Assembly (NCBI GenBank): GCA_964418645.1
Contig: CAYQME010000078.1
Location: forward strand, 1-10,251
Direction of reading: 5' to 3'
Length of the DNA stretch: 10,251 nucleotides
Source: JAADHG01 sp964418645
GTDB lineage: Bacteria; Bacteroidota; Bacteroidia; Flavobacteriales; Flavobacteriaceae
Under the pieces are notes generated by a model. That model ran no database searches and had not been told where the DNA came from. It saw only the letters and a program-made list of their open reading frames with translations. A program made the translations under genes and the position numbers. Positions 6,879-10,251 of the stretch are shown here, piece by piece; the stretch's first letter is position 1, and every line of letters starts with the position of its first letter.

Positions 6879-7565
6879 ATGAAAAGAAAAACATTAATAC
6901 TAGCTCTAACCATCATATTTACATTTAGTTGCCAAAATAATGCACAAGTAAAAACTAGTAATCAATCAAAAAAAAGCAATATTGAAAAAGGGCTTTTGAA
7001 TGCTACACCTATTGAAGTGCCTCTCCTAAAGGATAAAGCTAGAGCCTATTTTGCAAGCGGCTGCTTTTGGTGTGTAGAAGCTATTTATGAAAGTGTAAAA
7101 GGTGTAGACGAAGTAATAAGTGGCTATTCAGGTGGCCATACTTTAAATCCAACTTACGAGGATAGCAATACAGGGAGAACAGGTCATGCAGAAGCTGTTG
7201 AAGTTATTTACAACCCTGAGATTGTAAGTTTTGAAACCCTGATCGATGTCTATTTTGGATCACAAAATCCAACGCAAGTAAATGGACAAGGTCCAGACAG
7301 TGGCTCACAATATCGCTCTATTGTTTTCTTTCAAAACGAAACTCAAAAGCAAATCATTCTAAAGAAAAAAAGCGATCTTTCTAAAAAAATAAATAAAAAA
7401 GTAGCTGCCGAAATTATGCCATTTTTAAAATTCTGGAGAGGTGAAGATTATCATCAAAATTATGAAAGATTACATCCTGAAAGTGGTTATATACAAAATA
7501 TTTCTATTCCAAGATTTAATAGGTTTAAGAAAAAATTCCCTCAGTTGATAAAAGAAAATCATTAA
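6879..7565 (+). CDS. msrA: Peptide-methionine (S)-S-oxide reductase MsrA, lipoprotein form
   Basis: MsrA reduces methionine-S-sulfoxide in oxidised proteins. I take ATG 6879 as start (228 residues) over the adjacent GTG at 6876. Residues 1-17 are a lipoprotein signal peptide with Cys18 after FTFS, a relaxed lipobox. The mature enzyme would sit in the cell envelope; QNNAQ after Cys18 has no acidic residues, so periplasmic retention is more likely than surface display. The catalytic motif is SGCFWCVEA with Cys62 as nucleophile, followed by GYSGG, GRTGHAEAV, GSQNPTQVNGQGPDSGSQYRS and WRGEDYHQNY. After Cys65 there is no further cysteine, so the classical C-terminal recycling cysteines are absent and Cys65 may be the resolving residue. 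No MsrB domain is fused. It has its own transcription unit after the terminator at 6775-6808. Confidence 0.94.
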   Translation: MKRKTLILALTIIFTFSCQNNAQVKTSNQSKKSNIEKGLLNATPIEVPLLKDKARAYFASGCFWCVEAIYESVKGVDEVISGYSGGHTLNPTYEDSNTGRTGHAEAVEVIYNPEIVSFETLIDVYFGSQNPTQVNGQGPDSGSQYRSIVFFQNETQKQIILKKKSDLSKKINKKVAAEIMPFLKFWRGEDYHQNYERLHPESGYIQNISIPRFNRFKKKFPQLIKENH

Positions 7566-7615
7566 CATCTAAATTGGTGTTTACTTAATTTTGAATTATC
7601 GAAAAATAATGGTTA

Positions 7616-8413
7616 CTATTTTATAGCTTTCAACTCAAAAATTAAGGGATACAGTTTATCTTTTCTAGCATACATTCCAGATTTGGTTTCTACTAAATCT
7701 GGCAATACATTATAAGGACTTTCATCATATTCCTTTAGGTATTCTATATGTAAACCTGCTTCGGTTAACGCAGATACAACCTCTCCTAAACCATGATTCC
7801 AACCATACTCTTTACTAATCATTTTTGAAGAATCATCTGCATAAGTACCTTCATATTCTTCATAAATAACCTCTTTTTGATCATATTTATATTTCATATT
7901 AGGCTTACCATTCAAATAATCGAACATCCAAACTATTGGATGAAATTCAACCATATAAAAAACACCTCCTTTTTTTAGTCGTTGTGCAATCATTTTTCCC
8001 CAAGGTTTTAAATCTGGTAACCAACCTATTACTCCATAACTTGTAAAAACAATATCAAAAGTATCTTTAATAAATTCTGAAGTATCTAAAGCATTACAAC
8101 AAACAAATTCTGCATTAAGATTTAATTCTTCATTTAATTTTTGTGCTAATTTAATACCTTCATCACTAATATCAACTCCAACACAATTCGCTTCTAACCT
8201 ACTCCAACTTAAGGTGTCTTGACCAAAATGACATTGTAAATGCAATAGAGATTTTCCTTTAACATCCTTAAGTGCTTCAAGTTCATATTTCATTAAAGAT
8301 GTCTTACCATCTTTAAAAGCTTCCATATCGTACATCTCACTTTTAGAATGTTCTTTTACTTTCTCATTCCAAGTTGCTTTATTAGTTTGAAAATATGTAT
8401 CGTTTTCGCTCAT
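7616..8413 (-). CDS. Class I SAM-dependent methyltransferase, substrate unknown
   Basis: A 265-residue soluble methyltransferase with a Rossmann-like fold. Motif I is LLHLQCHFGQDTLSW (56-70), a variant in which the usual GxGxG is reduced to a single glycine. Asp81 in VGVDIS is the expected SAM ribose ligand. FDIVFTSYGVIGWLPD (119-134) is motif IV, and LKKGGVFYMVEFHP follows as the post-IV strand. The C-terminal part carries the aromatic segments GTYAD, YGWNHGLGEVVSAL and YNVLPDLVE, which probably shape the substrate pocket. No DNA, RNA or protein-methylase signature is visible, so a small-molecule substrate is likely but unproven. It converges on msrA (50 bp gap without a clear terminator) and diverges from the lipoprotein gene at 8485. 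The start is the ATG read as CAT at 8411-8413. Confidence 0.88.
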   Translation of the reverse strand: MSENDTYFQTNKATWNEKVKEHSKSEMYDMEAFKDGKTSLMKYELEALKDVKGKSLLHLQCHFGQDTLSWSRLEANCVGVDISDEGIKLAQKLNEELNLNAEFVCCNALDTSEFIKDTFDIVFTSYGVIGWLPDLKPWGKMIAQRLKKGGVFYMVEFHPIVWMFDYLNGKPNMKYKYDQKEVIYEEYEGTYADDSSKMISKEYGWNHGLGEVVSALTEAGLHIEYLKEYDESPYNVLPDLVETKSGMYARKDKLYPLIFELKAIK

Positions 8414-8426
8414 AACTTTCAGTTTA

Positions 8427-8434
8427 AAAATCTA
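8427..8434 (-). promoter_or_regulatory. Possible -7 element for the methyltransferase gene
   Basis: On the minus strand this reads TAGATTTT, one mismatch from TAnnTTTG. It lies 13 bp before the methyltransferase ATG, close to the spacing seen at the other promoters here. No -33 element is clear. Tentative. Confidence 0.3.
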
Positions 8435-8461
8435 ATATAAGTCATCTTCTGCAATCTTTAT

Positions 8462-8469
8462 TATCTTTG
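8462..8469 (+). promoter_or_regulatory. -7 promoter element (TATCTTTG) for the lipoprotein gene
   Basis: TATCTTTG, identical to the element at 4853-4860 (both preceded by T), ends 15 bp before the ATG at 8485. It overlaps an in-frame TTG at 8467, which therefore should not be used as the start. Confidence 0.6.
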
Positions 8470-8484
8470 GTAAAAATCAAACTT

Positions 8485-9156
8485 ATGAAGTATTTTACTT
8501 ATATCATTTTTTTGGCTATAACTATTTTATCTTGTAAAGATGAAAAGAAAGCTATTACAGAACAAAAACCTTTAACAATTGCAGAAAAAATCGCCAATGC
8601 TCATGGCTACCAAAACTGGAAAAATGTAAAGAATTTTCAATTTACTTTTGGAGGCAAAATAGAAGATTCTTCTAGTGGTCGTGCTTGGGTTTGGAACCCA
8701 AAAACAAATAATGTGAAACTAATTAGAAATGGCGAAACCACGGAATATAATAGAAATAATATGGATACTATTGCATTAAAAGCAGATAGAGCTTTTATTA
8801 ATGATAAGTTTTGGGCTTTAATTCCGTTTCAATTAATTTGGGATGAAGGTACAACGATTAGCGAACCAATTGAAGAAGCAAGTCCAATTAGCAAAAAACA
8901 GCTTAACAAAATTATACTTACTTATTCTAACAATGGAGGCTACACTCCAGGAGATGCTTACGATATATATTATGATAATGAATATATAATAAGAGAATGG
9001 AGTTATAGAAAAGGCAATACTGCTAAGCCAACATTATCAAATACATTTGAAAATTACAAAGATACAAATGGACTAAAAATAGCCCAAAGTCATAAAATTT
9101 TTGAAAGTGACAGGAATCTACTCATAAGAAATATCAAGGTTGATTTAGAAAAATAA
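8485..9156 (+). CDS. Uncharacterised lipoprotein, probably surface-exposed
   Basis: I do not recognise a function. From ATG 8485 the product is 223 residues. Residues 1-16 form a lipoprotein signal peptide (ITILS before Cys17). KDE follows directly, which fits the K-(D/E)2 lipoprotein export signal described in Capnocytophaga, so display on the outer face of the outer membrane is plausible. The mature part begins with LTIAEKIANAHGYQNWKNV (30-48), then alternating beta-strand-like stretches rich in aromatic residues: GRAWVWNPKT (65-74), DKFWALIPFQLIWD (107-120), DAYDIYYDNEYIIREWSYR (158-176) and FENYKDTNGLKIAQSH (188-203). This resembles the LolA/LppX-like half-barrel and, possibly, Bacteroidota DUF6503-type proteins, but I cannot confirm that. 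In-frame TTG at 8467 was rejected as the start because it lies in the promoter. No terminator is evident before kynU. Confidence 0.82.
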   Translation: MKYFTYIIFLAITILSCKDEKKAITEQKPLTIAEKIANAHGYQNWKNVKNFQFTFGGKIEDSSSGRAWVWNPKTNNVKLIRNGETTEYNRNNMDTIALKADRAFINDKFWALIPFQLIWDEGTTISEPIEEASPISKKQLNKIILTYSNNGGYTPGDAYDIYYDNEYIIREWSYRKGNTAKPTLSNTFENYKDTNGLKIAQSHKIFESDRNLLIRNIKVDLEK

Positions 9157-9199
9157 TTTAATGTGTCAGCGCTCCTAAAATCTTTCAATTTTTCATATT

Positions 9200-9228
9200 T
9201 TTGAGTAAAATCAAAACTCTAAACTTTG
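9200..9228 (+). promoter_or_regulatory. Possible kynU promoter, with small inverted repeat
   Basis: TTTG at 9200-9203 and AAACTTTG at 9221-9228 resemble -33 and -7 elements with a 17-bp spacer; the -7 has one mismatch to TAnnTTTG. The arms TTTTGAGT (9199-9206) and ACTCTAAA (9216-9223) pair at 7 of 8 positions around a 9-nt loop, so this could also be an operator. If this promoter is real, the TTG start at 9226 would lie upstream of its transcript, so one of the two calls may be wrong. Confidence 0.25.
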
Positions 9229-10251
9229 TACAATTTCCAACTCGGTCTCGAATATGCTAATCAGCAAGACCAATTAGACAACTTATCTAATTATAGAAAC
9301 CAGTTTCATATTCCAAAAGATAATAATGGAAATGAATTGATTTATATGACAGGAAACTCGCTTGGTTTACAACCAAAATCAACCAAAGCATATATAAATC
9401 AAGAGCTAGAAGACTGGGCGAATCTTGGTGTAGAAGGACACACTGAAGCAAAAAATCCATGGTTAGCATACCATGAGTTTTTAACAGAAAGTATGGCAAA
9501 TTTAGTTGGTGCAAAACCTATTGAAGTGGTTGTTATGAACACGCTTACAGCTAATCTTCATTTTATGATGGTTTCCTTTTACCAACCAACACAAAAACGT
9601 TATAAAATAGTCATAGAAAGTGATGCGTTTCCATCTGATAAATATGCCGTTGAATCGCAATTACGACATCATGGTTACGATGATAAAGAAGGCTTAATTC
9701 TTTGGATACCTCGAGAAAAAGAAGATGTATTACACTACGAAGATTTAGAAACAATTTTAGAGTCTCAAGGTGATGAGGTTGCTCTAATTATGATTGGAGG
9801 CATAAACTATTATACTGGACAATTTTTCGATCTAAAACGAATAACGGATTTAGGCCACAAATATGGTTGTGTTGTCGGTTTCGATTGTGCACATGGCGCA
9901 GGAAATGTAGAATTAAATTTACATGATTCTGGAGCAGATTTTGCTGTTTGGTGTACTTATAAATATCTAAATTCTGGACCAGGAAGTTTAGCTGGATGTT
10001 TTGTGCACGAGCGTCATGCTTATAGCAAAAACCTCAACCGATTTACTGGTTGGTGGAGTCATAATAAGCAAACACGTTTTAATATGCGACAACCACTGGA
10101 TGTCATGCCAGGTGCAGAAGGCTGGCAACTCAGCAATCCTCCTATTCTATCCATGGCTGCCATAAAAGCATCGTTAGATATTTTTAATAAAGTTGGTATT
10201 AAAAAACTCACAGAAAAATCTAAAAAACTCACAGGATATTTTGAATTTTTA
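9226..10251 (+). CDS. kynU: Kynureninase, 3' end cut by window edge; apparent TTG start
   Basis: PLP-dependent kynureninase cleaves kynurenine (or 3-hydroxykynurenine) to anthranilate (or 3-hydroxyanthranilate) and alanine in tryptophan catabolism or NAD synthesis. The open frame runs from the stop at 9220 to the window end: 342 residues from TTG 9226 of about 420 in the family. Marks are YMTGNSLGLQP (40-50), WANLGVEGHTEAKNPW, VMNTLTANLHFMM, ESDAFPSDKYAVESQ, IGGINYYTGQFFDL, FDCAHGAGN with PLP-pyridine Asp220, and WCTYKYLNSGPG with Schiff-base Lys246, then FTGWWSHN and PGAEGWQLSNPP. The N-terminus YNFQLGLEYANQQDQLD aligns in register with family N-termini as I recall them. The only in-frame start before this block is TTG 9226; the first ATG, at 9346, would delete conserved sequence. 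The C-terminal end lies outside the window. Confidence 0.93.
   Translation, partial: MYNFQLGLEYANQQDQLDNLSNYRNQFHIPKDNNGNELIYMTGNSLGLQPKSTKAYINQELEDWANLGVEGHTEAKNPWLAYHEFLTESMANLVGAKPIEVVVMNTLTANLHFMMVSFYQPTQKRYKIVIESDAFPSDKYAVESQLRHHGYDDKEGLILWIPREKEDVLHYEDLETILESQGDEVALIMIGGINYYTGQFFDLKRITDLGHKYGCVVGFDCAHGAGNVELNLHDSGADFAVWCTYKYLNSGPGSLAGCFVHERHAYSKNLNRFTGWWSHNKQTRFNMRQPLDVMPGAEGWQLSNPPILSMAAIKASLDIFNKVGIKKLTEKSKKLTGYFEFL

Noticed and set aside
6863..6925. Small overlapping frame (MPKQSDEKKN, 20 codons) before and across the msrA start, as a leader peptide
   Set aside because: No stalling motif, no ribosome site, and chance frames of this length are common.
7595..7610. ATTAT-CGAAAA-ATAAT hairpin between msrA and the methyltransferase gene as a shared terminator
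   Set aside because: Only 5 A/T pairs and no T-run; too weak to call.
9287..9514. Minus-strand open frame of 75 codons
   Set aside because: It lies antisense to conserved kynureninase sequence and shows no recognisable domain; a shadow frame.
10201..10234. Repeated 13-mer AAAAAACTCACAG 21 bp apart in kynU
   Set aside because: It encodes two KKLT turns of a helix in frame; most simply a coding coincidence.

Overview
The window looks like chromosomal DNA from a member of the Flavobacteriaceae (Bacteroidota). The evidence is strongly AT-rich sequence, starts without Shine-Dalgarno sites, TAnnTTTG-type -7 promoter elements, flavobacterial-looking protein sequences, and a gene order (lpxK, Nif3-like protein, coiled-coil 'zinc ribbon' protein) that I recall from this group. 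The genus cannot be told from the sequence alone. I see no tRNA, rRNA, CRISPR array, insertion sequence, phage gene or other mobile element. Nearly all the DNA is coding.

Layout, left to right. (1) The 3' part of lipA (lipoyl synthase) is followed after 2 bp by a complete GAPDH gene, so these two are probably cotranscribed. (2) A short intergenic stretch with striking inverted and direct repeats leads into a large hybrid sensor kinase (periplasmic TPRs, one inner membrane helix, HisKA, HATPase, receiver). Its 3' end overlaps the convergent lpxK gene by 11 bp. (3) lpxK (lipid A 4'-kinase, minus strand) is divergent from a two-gene plus-strand operon: a Nif3-like metal-binding protein and a coiled-coil protein of the C4 zinc-ribbon family that has lost every cysteine. 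A strong intrinsic terminator ends this operon. (4) A lipoprotein-type methionine sulfoxide reductase A (plus) faces a class I SAM-dependent methyltransferase (minus). (5) An uncharacterised lipoprotein (plus), with a signal suggesting export to the cell surface, is divergent from the methyltransferase. (6) The window ends inside kynU (kynureninase), which appears to begin with a TTG codon.

Most genes are core or housekeeping: cofactor lipoylation, glycolysis or gluconeogenesis, lipid A synthesis, oxidative protein repair and tryptophan catabolism. I do not find a coherent new multigene system. The items most worth a second look are the repeat cluster in front of the hybrid kinase, the cysteine-free zinc-ribbon protein, the near-leaderless promoters that correct two start codons, the apparent TTG start of kynU with a possible conflicting promoter, and the uncharacterised surface lipoprotein.
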